A program made the position numbers and the translations under genes. The notes below the pieces were generated by a model, which did not search any database, was not told where the DNA came from, and worked only from the letters and a program-made list of their open reading frames with translations. 46,121 bases of DNA from an uncultured Actinomycetes bacterium (GTDB taxonomy: Bacteria > Actinomycetota > Actinomycetes > Actinomycetales > Microbacteriaceae), in the NCBI GenBank assembly GCA_903920435.1, contig CAIXMB010000039.1, positions 1 to 46,121 on the forward strand. Direction: 5' to 3'. Each line of letters begins with the position of its first letter. Position 1 is the stretch's first letter. Positions 7,823 through 16,158 of the stretch are shown piece by piece.

Positions 7823-9020
7823 CGGCGGAGGCCGACGCCGTGGTGAGGGCATCCGGAATCGCGGCGAGGTACGCGTCGAGGTTGCGCTTCGTCTCGCCGA
7901 GCGAGTCGCCGCCGAACTTCTCCAGCACCGAGTTGGCGAGCACGAGGGCGACCATCGCCTCAGCGACGACGCCCGCGGCCGGAACCGCGCACACGTCGGA
8001 TCGCTGGTGGTGCGCCTCCGCGGCGGCCCCCGTTGCGACGTCGACGGTGCGCAGGGCGTGCGGCACCGTGGAGATCGGCTTCATCGCGGCCCGCACGCGC
8101 AGGAGCGTGCCCGTGCTCATGCCGCCCTCGGTGCCGCCCGCGCGGTCGGAGAGGCGGGTGATGCCGTCGGCGCCCATGACGAGCTCGTCGTGCGCCTCGG
8201 AGCCGCGTCGGCGGGCGGTCTCGAAGCCGTCGCCGACCTCGACGCCCTTGATGGCCTGGATGCCCATGAGCGCGGCGGCGAGCTGCGAGTCGAGGCGGCG
8301 ATCCCAGTGGGTGTACGAGCCGAGGCCCGGCGGGAGCCCGTAGGCCAGCACCTCGACGACACCGCCGAGGGTGTCGCCGTCGTCGTGGGCGCGGTCCACC
8401 TCGGCGACCATGAGGGCGGAAGTGGCCGGGTCGAAGCACCGGAGCAGGTCGGCGTCGAGAGTGTCGACGTCTGCGGCGGTGGGGAGGGCAGAGCCATCCG
8501 GCACGCGAACGGTGCCGATCGACAGCACATGGCTCACGATCTCGATGCCGAGCTCGGAGAGGAACGAGCGCGCGATCGCCCCGAGCGCGACACGCGCGGC
8601 GGTCTCGCGGGCCGAGGCGCGCTCGAGCACGTTCCGCGCCTCGGGGAAGTCGTACTTCTGCATGCCGACGAGGTCGGCGTGGCCCGGGCGCGGGCGCGTG
8701 AGGGGCGCTCCGCGGCCCTTCGGGAAGGTCTCGGGGTCGACGGGCGTCGCGCTCATGACATCGACCCACCGGTGCCACTCGGTGTTGCCGATGCGCAGCG
8801 CGATCGGGCTGCCCATCGAGAAGCCGAGCCGGATGCCGCCGCTCAGGGTCAGCTCGTCCTGCTCGAACTTCATGCGCGCACCGCGGCCGTAGCCGAGCGA
8901 GCGCCGTTTCAGGTCGGCCTGGATCGCCTCGGGCGACACCGGGACGCCAGCGGGCAGGCCTTCAAGGATCGCCACGAGCTCGGGGCCGTGCGATTCACCG
9001 GCAGTCAACCAACGAAGCAT
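7815..9020 (-). CDS. aroC: Chorismate synthase
   Basis: AroC makes chorismate, the branch point for aromatic amino acids and folate, and needs reduced FMN. The 401 residues are standard for actinobacteria. The N terminus [21 protein letters not shown] holds the first family signature. [13 protein letters not shown] and [15 protein letters not shown] carry conserved phosphate- and flavin-contacting residues. [17 protein letters not shown] near the C terminus is the third signature. The ATG at 9020 lies 3 nt after aroE. No sign of damage. Confidence 0.96.
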   Translation of the reverse strand: MLRWLTAGESHGPELVAILEGLPAGVPVSPEAIQADLKRRSLGYGRGARMKFEQDELTLSGGIRLGFSMGSPIALRIGNTEWHRWVDVMSATPVDPETFPKGRGAPLTRPRPGHADLVGMQKYDFPEARNVLERASARETAARVALGAIARSFLSELGIEIVSHVLSIGTVRVPDGSALPTAADVDTLDADLLRCFDPATSALMVAEVDRAHDDGDTLGGVVEVLAYGLPPGLGSYTHWDRRLDSQLAAALMGIQAIKGVEVGDGFETARRRGSEAHDELVMGADGITRLSDRAGGTEGGMSTGTLLRVRAAMKPISTVPHALRTVDVATGAAAEAHHQRSDVCAVPAAGVVAEAMVALVLANSVLEKFGGDSLGETKRNLDAYLAAIPDALTTASASAGE

Positions 9021-9023
9021 GCG

Positions 9024-9845
9024 TCAATACTCCCAGACCGCCGCGCGCATGGCCGCCACGACGGCACCCTCGTCGTCGACGGGCAGGTCGGGGTCGCCCG
9101 CGACGAAGATTCGCACCTGCCCGAGCGCCTGATTGAGCAGCAGCTCGATGCCCGCGATCACCCGGCCGCCGGCTTGGGTCCATTGGTTCGCGAGCGCGCT
9201 CGGCCACGGGTCGTAAGCGACGTCGAAGAGCACGGATGCGCGCCGCACCGCCTCCGGAAACTCCAGGCCGTACTCCCCGCCGGGCAACGTGCTGACGACC
9301 GCGTCGGCCTCGGGGCGCGCCTCCCACCCCACGGTGGACACGGCCACGCCCAGCCGCTCACCCAGCGCCTCCAGTGGCCGCGCCTTCTCCGGCGTACGGG
9401 CGGCGACCGTCACGGTGTGCGCTCCCAGCCCCGCTACGCCCGCGATGACCGACGCCGCCGTCGCGCCCGCCCCGATCACGTGCACCGACTCGAGCGACAC
9501 GACCCCGGCCTCACGGAACGAGCGCTGCACGCCGTACACGTCGGTGTTGTACCCCCGCAGCCCGTCATCGGTGAGCAGTACCGTGTTCGCGCCGCCCACG
9601 AGGTCGACGAGGGGCGCGCGCCAGTCCAGTAACGGAATGACATCGCGCTTGAGCGGCATCGTCAGCGAGAGCCCGCGCCAGGTCGCGTCGCGCGACTCGA
9701 GGTAGGCCGGGAGCGTGGCGCCCGTGACATCCGTCGCCTCGTACGTCCAGTCGAGGCCGAGCGCCGCATAGGCCGCGCGATGGATCGCCGGTGACTTCGA
9801 GTGCGCGATCGGCGAGCCGAGAACGGCGAGTCGGGTGCGCGTCAT
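9024..9845 (-). CDS. aroE: Shikimate dehydrogenase
   Basis: AroE reduces 3-dehydroshikimate to shikimate with NADPH. The protein has 273 residues. The N terminus RLAVLGSPIAHSKSPAIHRAAY has the Ser-x-Ser that binds shikimate. SLTMPLKRDVIPL contains the catalytic Lys, and NTVLLTDDGLRGYNTD has the conserved Asp. HVIGAGATAASVIAG is the dinucleotide fold. The ATG overlaps the mltG stop by ATGA, so mltG and aroE are coupled. The gene order mltG-aroE-aroC-aroK-aroB is usual for this family. Confidence 0.94.
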   Translation of the reverse strand: MTRTRLAVLGSPIAHSKSPAIHRAAYAALGLDWTYEATDVTGATLPAYLESRDATWRGLSLTMPLKRDVIPLLDWRAPLVDLVGGANTVLLTDDGLRGYNTDVYGVQRSFREAGVVSLESVHVIGAGATAASVIAGVAGLGAHTVTVAARTPEKARPLEALGERLGVAVSTVGWEARPEADAVVSTLPGGEYGLEFPEAVRRASVLFDVAYDPWPSALANQWTQAGGRVIAGIELLLNQALGQVRIFVAGDPDLPVDDEGAVVAAMRAAVWEY

Positions 9846-11431
9846 TCGCAGTAGGTGGCGTTCTCGGCACTCTCATCGCACCAGGCGAGGAGCTGGTCGA
9901 CGGCGGCCTGGTGCTCGTCCGCGGTCTCGGAGAACACGGTCTCGCCCGTCGCGAGGTTGATGGGCACGAAGAACAGCCACGGTCCGTCAGTCGGGTGCAG
10001 GGCTGCGTTGATCGCGTCGTCGCCCGGCAGGCCGATCGGTCCGATGGGCAGCCCCGGGTTCGCGTACGTGTTGTAGAGGTTCGACGGATCCTCGCGCTCC
10101 TCGGGCTCGGTCCACACGCTGTCGAGGCGACCGGTGCCATAGGCGACCGTGGCGTCGGACTCGAGGTTGATGCCCTGGTCGATGCGGTTCTGGAAGACGC
10201 GCGCGATCTTGCCGAAGTCGTCGACATTGGGACCGGCCTCGCGCTGCACGATCGACGCGAGGATGATCGTCTTCCACCGGTCCTCGGGCGCGACGCCCGC
10301 AGCATCGAGGTGCTCGAACATCGTGTCGACCATCTTCTGCAGGATGGCCTGGGCCGTCTCGGTGCCGTCGAGCTCGTAGGTCGCCGGGAACAGGAACCCC
10401 TCGAGGCTCGTCGCCTCTGCGGGCAGGCCGTAGACGGTGACGTCAGCGGCGGCAGCCTGCACATCCTCGATGGGGATGCCCGTGGTGGCCGCGATCGTCT
10501 CGAGCGCGTTGGGCAGCACCGTGCCCTCGGTGATGAGCAGCCGGTCGGTCACCTTGTTGTCGGTGTCCTGGAGGGCGGCGACCGCGGAGGCCGCGCTCAT
10601 CTCCTTCTGGAGGCGCCAGTTGCCCGGCAGGAAGCTGATGTCGGGGTTGTCGACGAGGTAGTCGTAGACGGCCTTGTAGGTCATCGTGACGCCCGCCTCA
10701 TGCAGGGTCACCGCCACGTCGGAGCCGATATCGCCCGACTTGATCGAGACGATCGCCTCCTCGCCGTTGCCGGTGCCCTCGTAGTCGGTGGGCAGCGGGA
10801 TACCGAGGAGCGCGCGCACCTGCTCGTTGTAGTTGAACCAGCCGTAGGCGGCGACGCCACCCACGGCGGCGAGCACGATGACGATGGGCAGGGTGATCTT
10901 GAGCCACAGCAGGTTGCGCTTGCGCGGTGCGCCGCTGCCCCCCCTGCCCTGACCCGAACCCGAACCACGACCGGAGCCCGAACCGCCGCCGCGAGCCTCG
11001 CTCTCGCGTGCGGCCCGGCGGCTCACCGGCTGATCGGCCGCAACCGTCGGGTAGGCCTGGGTCGGCGGATAGGTCTCGGGCTGGGTGCCGAAGAGACCGG
11101 CGAAGGGGTCGTTCTCGCGGGCGGCAGCCGCAGCGGCGGCGGCCGGGACTCCTGCCGCAGGCGGCGTGGCGTTCGGGAACAGGTCGGCGAAGGGGTCGCT
11201 GGTCGGCACGGACGGCGCTGGCGCCGCTGGCCGGGGCTCGACGAGCGGCTCGGGCTGCGCGGCGGGCTGGAACTCTGCGGGCTGCGCGGTCTGCTGCGGC
11301 TGATCCGTCGCGAAGAGCGCCGCGAACGGATCGTCATCCGCGGGCGCGGGCTGCGGCGCCTGCTGCGGCGCGGGGTCACCGGAGGCTGGGGTGGGGTTGA
11401 ACAGGTCTTCCCAGCTCGGCTCGTTCGCCAT
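9842..11431 (-). CDS. mltG: Endolytic murein transglycosylase MltG
   Basis: MltG cuts nascent glycan strands at the outer face of the membrane. The protein is about 529 residues. It has a long acidic, Pro/Ala-rich cytoplasmic tail (to about 170), one membrane span (LLWLKITLPIVIVLAAVGG) and a YceG-like C-terminal domain. The catalytic Glu is in ASIVQREAG. Start ATG 11431 has AAGGA 8 nt upstream; GTG 11437 is an alternative. The tail contains three DPFAxLF copies plus a WEDLF, far longer than in E. coli MltG. It lies 19 nt after ruvX. Confidence 0.92.
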   Translation of the reverse strand: MANEPSWEDLFNPTPASGDPAPQQAPQPAPADDDPFAALFATDQPQQTAQPAEFQPAAQPEPLVEPRPAAPAPSVPTSDPFADLFPNATPPAAGVPAAAAAAAARENDPFAGLFGTQPETYPPTQAYPTVAADQPVSRRAARESEARGGGSGSGRGSGSGQGRGGSGAPRKRNLLWLKITLPIVIVLAAVGGVAAYGWFNYNEQVRALLGIPLPTDYEGTGNGEEAIVSIKSGDIGSDVAVTLHEAGVTMTYKAVYDYLVDNPDISFLPGNWRLQKEMSAASAVAALQDTDNKVTDRLLITEGTVLPNALETIAATTGIPIEDVQAAAADVTVYGLPAEATSLEGFLFPATYELDGTETAQAILQKMVDTMFEHLDAAGVAPEDRWKTIILASIVQREAGPNVDDFGKIARVFQNRIDQGINLESDATVAYGTGRLDSVWTEPEEREDPSNLYNTYANPGLPIGPIGLPGDDAINAALHPTDGPWLFFVPINLATGETVFSETADEHQAAVDQLLAWCDESAENATYCE

Positions 11432-11450
11432 ACTCACAGTCCTTACGGGA

Positions 11451-11912
11451 TTACAGGCCTTCGTGCGGATCGACGAGGGCCCCGGGCGGTGAATCTGCCG
11501 AGCGCTCGAAGTCGAGGGCGTGTTGCAGAATTATAACGGCGGCAACCTGGTCGACCACCGAACGCGAGTTCTTCGCGTTGCGACCGGATGCCCGCAGCGC
11601 CGAGTTCGCGGAGACCGTCGAGAGGCGCTCATCCACCATCCGCACCGGCGCCGGCTGCACGGCGGCGAGCTGCCGGGCGAACAGCCGGGCATCCGCCGTG
11701 GATGCGGTCTCGTTGCCCGAGAGCGCGAGCGGCAGGCCCACCACGAGCTCTACGGCGTCGTACTCGATGGCGAGCTCGGCGATGCGGGCGACATCGCCGG
11801 CGCCGCGTGCGACGGTCTCGAGGGGCGTCGCGAGCATGGCGTGGAGGTCGCTGCGCGCCACGCCGACGCGGGCTTTGCCCACGTCGATGCCGAGCCTCGC
11901 TCCCGGGCGCAC
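11451..11912 (-). CDS. ruvX: Putative Holliday junction resolvase RuvX / pre-16S rRNA nuclease YqgF
   Basis: This is an RNase H-fold nuclease acting in pre-16S rRNA 5' processing, and proposed as a resolvase. From GTG 11912 it has 153 residues. The first acidic motif is RLGIDVGKARVGVA, followed by VELVVGLPLALSGNE, then VRMVDERLSTVSA with the second acidic residue, and DQVAAVIILQHAL with the last Asp. The frame opens upstream to 12020, but that part overlaps alaS and is low-complexity. It sits 4 nt after alaS, the usual alaS-ruvX-mltG order. Confidence 0.92.
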   Translation of the reverse strand: MRPGARLGIDVGKARVGVARSDLHAMLATPLETVARGAGDVARIAELAIEYDAVELVVGLPLALSGNETASTADARLFARQLAAVQPAPVRMVDERLSTVSANSALRASGRNAKNSRSVVDQVAAVIILQHALDFERSADSPPGALVDPHEGL

Positions 11913-11916
11913 CGGG

Positions 11917-14571
11917 TCAGCCCGCGACCGCGGACGTGATCGCCTCGAGCGCCGTGGGGATGGCCGAGACATCCGAGCCACCGCCCTGGGCGAGGTCGTC
12001 CTTGCCGCCGCCACCGCCACCGAGGATGCCCGCGGCGGTCTTGGCGAGAGCGCCGGCCTTGAGGCCCGCGGCGCGAGAGGCGTCGTTGGTCGCGACGATG
12101 ACCGCGGGCTTGCCCGCGACCTCCGCGGCCAGAGCCACGACCGACGGGTCGGAGCCGAGCTGGCTGCGCACCGTCGTGACCAGGCTGCGCAGGTCGTCGG
12201 CGGACGCGAGCGAGCCCACGTGCTCGGCGACGAGCTTCACCGAACCGACTCGGCGCGCGTTCGCGACGATCGCGGGCACGCGCTGGCCGAGCTGGGCCGA
12301 CTCGAAGTCGGCGATCTTCTTCTCGGCGGCCTTGAGGTCGGCGACCAGGGAGGCGATGCGATCGGGCAGCTGCTCACGCGGAGTCTTGAGCGAACTCGTG
12401 AGCTCCGAGACGATCGCACGCTCGGCGGCGAGGTCGCGGAACGCCTCGATGCCGACCAACGACTCGATGCGGCGGTTCGAGGAGCCGACCGACGACTCCC
12501 CCACCAGGTTGATCAGGCCGACCTCCGAGGAGCGCGTGACATGGGTGCCTGCGCACAGCTCGAGCGACCACGGGCCGCCGATCTCCACGACGCGCACCGT
12601 GTCGCCGTACTTCTCGCTGAAGAGCGCCATGGCGCCGAGCGCCTTCGCCTCCTCGAGCGGGAGGATGCGCGTGGTGACCTCGAGGTTGTCGCGCACCGCG
12701 TTATTGGCGACCTCCTCGATCTCCGTCTTCGTCGCGTGCGAGAGCGCCGAGTTCCACGAGAAGTCGAGGCGCATGTAGCCGGCCTTGTTGTACGAGCCGG
12801 ACTGGTGGGCCTCCGGGCCGAGGATCTGGCGCAGCGCGGCGTGGATGAGGTGCGTCGCCGAATGGGCCTGGGTCGCGCCACGGCGCCACTCCGGGTCCAC
12901 GACGCTCGTCGCGGCATCGCCGACGCCGACCTCGCCCGAGGTCACCTGCACCTTGTGGCTCACGAGGCCCTTGACCGGGCGCTGCACGTCGAGCACCTCG
13001 AGCTCGAAGCCGGACCCCACGATCGTGCCCGCGTCGGCCTCCTGGCCGCCGGACTCGGGGTACAGCGACGTCTCGGCGAGGATGACCTCCGCGATCTGGC
13101 CCGCCGTCGCCTTGGTGACGGACTCACCGTCGACGATCAGACCGAGCACGCTCGTCTCGGTGGTCAGGTAGTCGTAGCCGGTGAAGACCGTCTCGCCCTG
13201 CGCGCGGAACGCGCTGTACACCGACAGGTCGGCGAGGTGCTGCTTCTTCGACTTCGCGTCCTCCTTGGCGCGCGTGCGCTGCTTCTGCATGAGGGCGTCG
13301 AACGCATCACGGTCGACGGCAAGGCCCGCCTCCTCGGCGATCTCGAGCGTGAGGTCGATCGGGAACCCGTAGGTGTCGTGCAGCAGGAACGTCGTGTCGC
13401 TCGGCAGTTCCTTCGCGCCCGCGTTCTGTGCCCGCGTGACAGCGAGGTCGAGGATGCTCGTGCCCGCCGCGAGGGTCTTGAGGAAGGTCTCCTCCTCGTT
13501 GGTCGCGAGGCGCGAGATGCGGTCGAAATCGGCGGCGACCTCGGGGTACTGGGCCTTCATCGCGTCGCGGGAGGCGGGGAAGAGCTCGGCGAACGTCGGA
13601 TCTTCCACGCCCAGGAGGCGCATCGAGCGGACCGTGCGGCGCAGCAGGCGGCGCAGGATGTAGCCGCGGCCGTCGTTCGCCGGGGTGACGCCGTCGGACA
13701 TGAGCATGAGGCTCGAGCGCACGTGATCGGCGATCACGCGCATCCGTACGTCGTCGTCGTGGTTGGCGCCGTACTTGCGCTTCGACAGCTCGGCGGCCTT
13801 GTCGAGGACAGGGCGCACCTGGTCGATCTCGTACATGTTCTCGACGCCCTGCTTGATGAAGGCGACGCGCTCCATGCCCATGCCGGTGTCGATGTTCTTC
13901 TTCGGCAGCTCGCCGAGGATCTCGAAGTTCTTACCGCTGCCTTCGCCACGCAGGTACTGCATGAAGACGAGGTTCCAGATCTCGACGTAGCGGTCGTCGT
14001 CGGTCGCGGGCCCGCCGTCGATGCCGTACGTGGGGCCACGGTCGTAGAAGATCTCCGAGCACGGGCCGGCCGGTCCGGGCTGGCCGGTCGACCAGTAGTT
14101 GGTGTCCATGTCGAGGCGCTGGATGCGCTCGTCGGGCAGCCCCGCGGTCTTCTTCCAGAAGTTGACCGCGTCGTCATCGTCTTTGTAGACGGTGACCCAC
14201 AGGTCCTTCTCGTCGAACCCGAGGCCGCCGGACTTCTCATCGCTCGTGAGCAACTCCCAGGCGTATTCGATCGCCTGCTCCTTGAAGTAGTCGCCGAACG
14301 AGAAGTTGCCGTTCATCTGGAAGAACGTGCCGTGGCGGGGCGTCTTGCCGACTTCCTCGATGTCGAGGGTGCGGATGCACTTCTGCACGCTCGTCGCACG
14401 CGGGAACGGCGCCGGCACGAGGCCGGTGAGGTACGGCACGAAGGGCACCATGCCGGCCACGGTGAAGAGCAGCGTGGGGTCGTCGCTCACGAGCGACGCC
14501 GAGGGCACGATCGTGTGCCCCCGATCGCCGAAGAAGTTGAGCCAGCGGTTCTGGATGTCAGCGGTCTGCAT
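11917..14571 (-). CDS. alaS: Alanyl-tRNA synthetase
   Basis: AlaS charges tRNA-Ala (884 residues, full length). The class II core is at the N terminus (motif 1 around FLNFFGDRGHTIVPSASLV-like sequence; motif 2 in TSVQKCIRTLDIEEVGKTPRH). The editing domain has the HxxxH zinc motif in AHSATHLIHAA and the CAGTH motif in LELCAGTHVTRS, so misacylated tRNA clearing is intact. The C-Ala domain near the end is glycine-rich (GGGGGKDD). Start ATG 14571. No T-box-like leader is seen in the 44 nt upstream. Confidence 0.96.
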   Translation of the reverse strand: MQTADIQNRWLNFFGDRGHTIVPSASLVSDDPTLLFTVAGMVPFVPYLTGLVPAPFPRATSVQKCIRTLDIEEVGKTPRHGTFFQMNGNFSFGDYFKEQAIEYAWELLTSDEKSGGLGFDEKDLWVTVYKDDDDAVNFWKKTAGLPDERIQRLDMDTNYWSTGQPGPAGPCSEIFYDRGPTYGIDGGPATDDDRYVEIWNLVFMQYLRGEGSGKNFEILGELPKKNIDTGMGMERVAFIKQGVENMYEIDQVRPVLDKAAELSKRKYGANHDDDVRMRVIADHVRSSLMLMSDGVTPANDGRGYILRRLLRRTVRSMRLLGVEDPTFAELFPASRDAMKAQYPEVAADFDRISRLATNEEETFLKTLAAGTSILDLAVTRAQNAGAKELPSDTTFLLHDTYGFPIDLTLEIAEEAGLAVDRDAFDALMQKQRTRAKEDAKSKKQHLADLSVYSAFRAQGETVFTGYDYLTTETSVLGLIVDGESVTKATAGQIAEVILAETSLYPESGGQEADAGTIVGSGFELEVLDVQRPVKGLVSHKVQVTSGEVGVGDAATSVVDPEWRRGATQAHSATHLIHAALRQILGPEAHQSGSYNKAGYMRLDFSWNSALSHATKTEIEEVANNAVRDNLEVTTRILPLEEAKALGAMALFSEKYGDTVRVVEIGGPWSLELCAGTHVTRSSEVGLINLVGESSVGSSNRRIESLVGIEAFRDLAAERAIVSELTSSLKTPREQLPDRIASLVADLKAAEKKIADFESAQLGQRVPAIVANARRVGSVKLVAEHVGSLASADDLRSLVTTVRSQLGSDPSVVALAAEVAGKPAVIVATNDASRAAGLKAGALAKTAAGILGGGGGGKDDLAQGGGSDVSAIPTALEAITSAVAG

Positions 14572-14594
14572 GTGTTGGGTCCTGGGTCTGGATT

Positions 14595-14609
14595 CAGGCC
14601 TAGGGCCTG
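14595..14609. other. Perfect palindrome CAGGCC-TAG-GGCCTG
   Basis: Six-bp arms CAGGCC (14595-14600) and GGCCTG (14604-14609) flank TAG between the 74-residue gene and alaS. No T-run follows on either strand, so a terminator is not supported. It could be an RNA hairpin ahead of alaS. Confidence 0.4.
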
Positions 14610-14615
14610 GGAGGG

Positions 14616-14840
14616 TTAGCGGCTGCGCTTGAGGTCGGCGATGACATCCTCGGCCTCGGCGACGGCGGCACGGAGCTCGGCCTCACGCGCCTTGTAGCCG
14701 TCGACGACGGCGCTGCCGAACTCGCGCGCCTTGCTGTCGACATCGTCGAAGAACTTCTTGCCCTCGGGAGTCTTGGAAACCTGGTGCGCGACGATGAATC
14801 CTGCGGCGACGCCGACGGCCAGCAGAAGAATGCCCTTCAT
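14616..14840 (-). CDS. Small YtxH-like membrane-anchored protein
   Basis: This is a 74-residue protein of unknown function. Residues 4-20 form one hydrophobic segment (ILLLAVGVAAGFIVAHQ). A charged, probably coiled-coil tail follows (KFFDDVDSKAREFGSAVVDGYKAREAELRAAVAEAEDVIADLK), as in YtxH-type stress proteins. GAGGAGC lies before the ATG, a good ribosome site. Together with the DUF948 gene upstream it forms a conserved pair between rpsD and alaS in actinobacteria. A joint envelope role is likely but unproven. Confidence 0.8.
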   Translation of the reverse strand: MKGILLLAVGVAAGFIVAHQVSKTPEGKKFFDDVDSKAREFGSAVVDGYKAREAELRAAVAEAEDVIADLKRSR

Positions 14841-14877
14841 TAGTGCTCCTCAGTCGTGGTGGAAATCTCGTTCCAGC

Positions 14878-15243
14878 TTAGTTCTTCGGTTTGCGCGGTC
14901 GCAGACCGAGGACCGCCGCGCGAACACCCGCGGAGAATCCGGCGATCTTGATGAGCGGACCGCCCACCGTCGCAGCGAACAGGGCGACGAGGGCCGACAC
15001 ATTGCCCGTGGTCTCCTCAACGCTGCTCGTGATCGAGTCGACGCGAGCGAGCTGCCGGTTCGTCTCGGTGATCGTCGTGGTCGCCTCCTCGAGGAGGGGA
15101 CCGACGCCGCTGCGAACGTCCTTGATCGTCTCGCTCGTCTCGTCGAACACGCGCCCGAGCTTCAGAAGGGGCACGGCGAGCAGCCCCACGAGCACGGCGA
15201 AGATCCCCGCCGCGATGAGTCCTGCGATGTCTCCACCAGTCAT
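14878..15243 (-). CDS. DUF948 domain protein
   Basis: This is a 121-residue membrane-anchored protein of unknown function. The N-terminal hydrophobic helix (IAGLIAAGIFAVLVGLLAVPLLKL) is followed by a long amphipathic helix (VFDETSETIKDVRSGVGPLLEEATTTITETNRQL) typical of DUF948. The C-terminal end is again hydrophobic then basic (LRPRKPKN). The start ATG 15243 follows TAGGCT by 6 nt, so a leaderless message is likely. It pairs with the small YtxH-like gene 37 nt downstream. Confidence 0.85.
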   Translation of the reverse strand: MTGGDIAGLIAAGIFAVLVGLLAVPLLKLGRVFDETSETIKDVRSGVGPLLEEATTTITETNRQLARVDSITSSVEETTGNVSALVALFAATVGGPLIKIAGFSAGVRAAVLGLRPRKPKN

Positions 15244-15249
15244 GAGTCG

Positions 15250-15255
15250 AGCCTA
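15250..15255 (-). promoter_or_regulatory. -10 box of a likely leaderless promoter for the DUF948 gene
   Basis: TAGGCT on the minus strand, 6 nt before the ATG at 15243, with no Shine-Dalgarno sequence in between. Confidence 0.55.
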
Positions 15256-15304
15256 CCGACTGCCTCGGCGACGAAAACACAGGACGTCAACGCGCGCGCC
15301 GGGA

Positions 15305-15340
15305 ACGCAAAAGGGGCCGCACCCGAAGGCGCGACCCCTT
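15305..15340 (-). terminator. Intrinsic terminator after rpsD
   Basis: On the minus strand AAGGGGTCGC (15340-15331) pairs with GCGGCCCCTT (15320-15311), with one G-U pair, and is followed by TTTTGCG. It lies 31 nt beyond the rpsD stop and ends that single-gene transcript. Confidence 0.85.
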
Positions 15341-15349
15341 GCGAAGACT

Positions 15350-15372
15350 CGGTGATCGAGCCTGTTGAGACT
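15350..15372. repeat. Fragment of a GATCGAGCCTGT(T/C)GAGAC-type repeat at the rpsD stop
   Basis: GGTGATCGAGCCTGTTGAGAC closely resembles a palindromic repeat (GATCGAGCCTGTCGAGAC) frequent in actinobacterial intergenic DNA. It touches the rpsD stop codon at 15371-15373, so the repeat may have moved in at the gene end. The assignment is from memory. Confidence 0.45.
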
Positions 15373-16000
15373 AGCGGGCTGCGTAGTACTCGACGACGAG
15401 CTGTACTTCACACGTGATCGGGACCTCTGCGCGCTTCGGGCGGCGCACGAGGCGGGCCTGGAGCTTGTCGATCTCGACCTCGAGGTAGGCCGGCGTCTTC
15501 GGGAGCACGTCGACGTGACCGCCGGCAGCGGCGACCTGGAAGATCTCCATGCCCTCGCTGCGGGCCTTGACGTGAACGAGCTGGCCCGGCTTCACACGGA
15601 ACGAGGGGCGGTCGACGAGCTGGCCGTCGACGAGGATGTGGCGGTGCACGACCATCTGGCGGGCCTGCGCCGTGGTGCGGGCGATCGCGGAGCGCACGAT
15701 GATCGCGTCGAGGCGCATCTCGAGCTGCTCGACCAGGTTCTCACCGGTCAGGCCGGCCGACTTGCGGGCTTCCTCGAACTGGATCTTGAGCTGGGCCTCG
15801 CGGATGCCGTACTGGGCGCGCAGGCGCTGCTTCTCGCGGAGGCGGACGGCGTAGTCGCTGTCCTGCTTGCGCTTGGTGCGGCCGTGCTCACCGGGAGCGT
15901 ACGGGCGCTTCTCGAGGTACTTGGCGGCCTTCGGGGTGAGGGCGATGCCGAGCGCGCGCGAGAGGCGGGTCTTGCTACGGGTACGTGACTTGGTAGACAC
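15371..16000 (-). CDS. rpsD: 30S ribosomal protein S4
   Basis: S4 is a primary 16S rRNA binder that starts assembly of the small subunit body. It has 209 residues and begins VSTKSRTRSKTRLSRALGIALT with a GTG at 16000. GGAAGGA 6 nt upstream is a good ribosome site. The S4 RNA-binding domain is seen at RLDAIIVRSAIARTTAQARQMVVHRHILVDGQ. The N-terminal domain lacks Cys, so this is the zinc-free form. It is transcribed alone and ends in an intrinsic terminator. Confidence 0.97.
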   Translation of the reverse strand: MSTKSRTRSKTRLSRALGIALTPKAAKYLEKRPYAPGEHGRTKRKQDSDYAVRLREKQRLRAQYGIREAQLKIQFEEARKSAGLTGENLVEQLEMRLDAIIVRSAIARTTAQARQMVVHRHILVDGQLVDRPSFRVKPGQLVHVKARSEGMEIFQVAAAGGHVDVLPKTPAYLEVEIDKLQARLVRRPKRAEVPITCEVQLVVEYYAAR

Positions 16001-16158
16001 AGGTTCCTTCCAACAACATGGCCGCGACTCTCGCAGCTCACAGACGTACTCTCACCAGTCCTGTCTGTAGAGACACAGCCGGAGGCACGTCGACGCCGCC
16101 GGGAACTTCCTGGGTGGGAGTGTTGGCAATGACCAACCTTGGGAGCTTACCAGAAAGG

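Noticed and set aside
14572-14615. T-box or other riboswitch before alaS (and before thrS at 39161-39294)
   Set aside because: The gaps are too short or lack T-box conserved parts; thrS appears leaderless.
11578-14619. 1013-codon plus-strand frame across alaS
   Set aside because: Antisense shadow of alaS caused by high GC; Arg/Asp/Leu-rich with no recognisable domain.
16122-16137. GTTGG-CAATGA-CCAAC inverted repeat between rpsD and rarA as a terminator
   Set aside because: Only 5-bp arms and no T-run on the minus strand; left unassigned.
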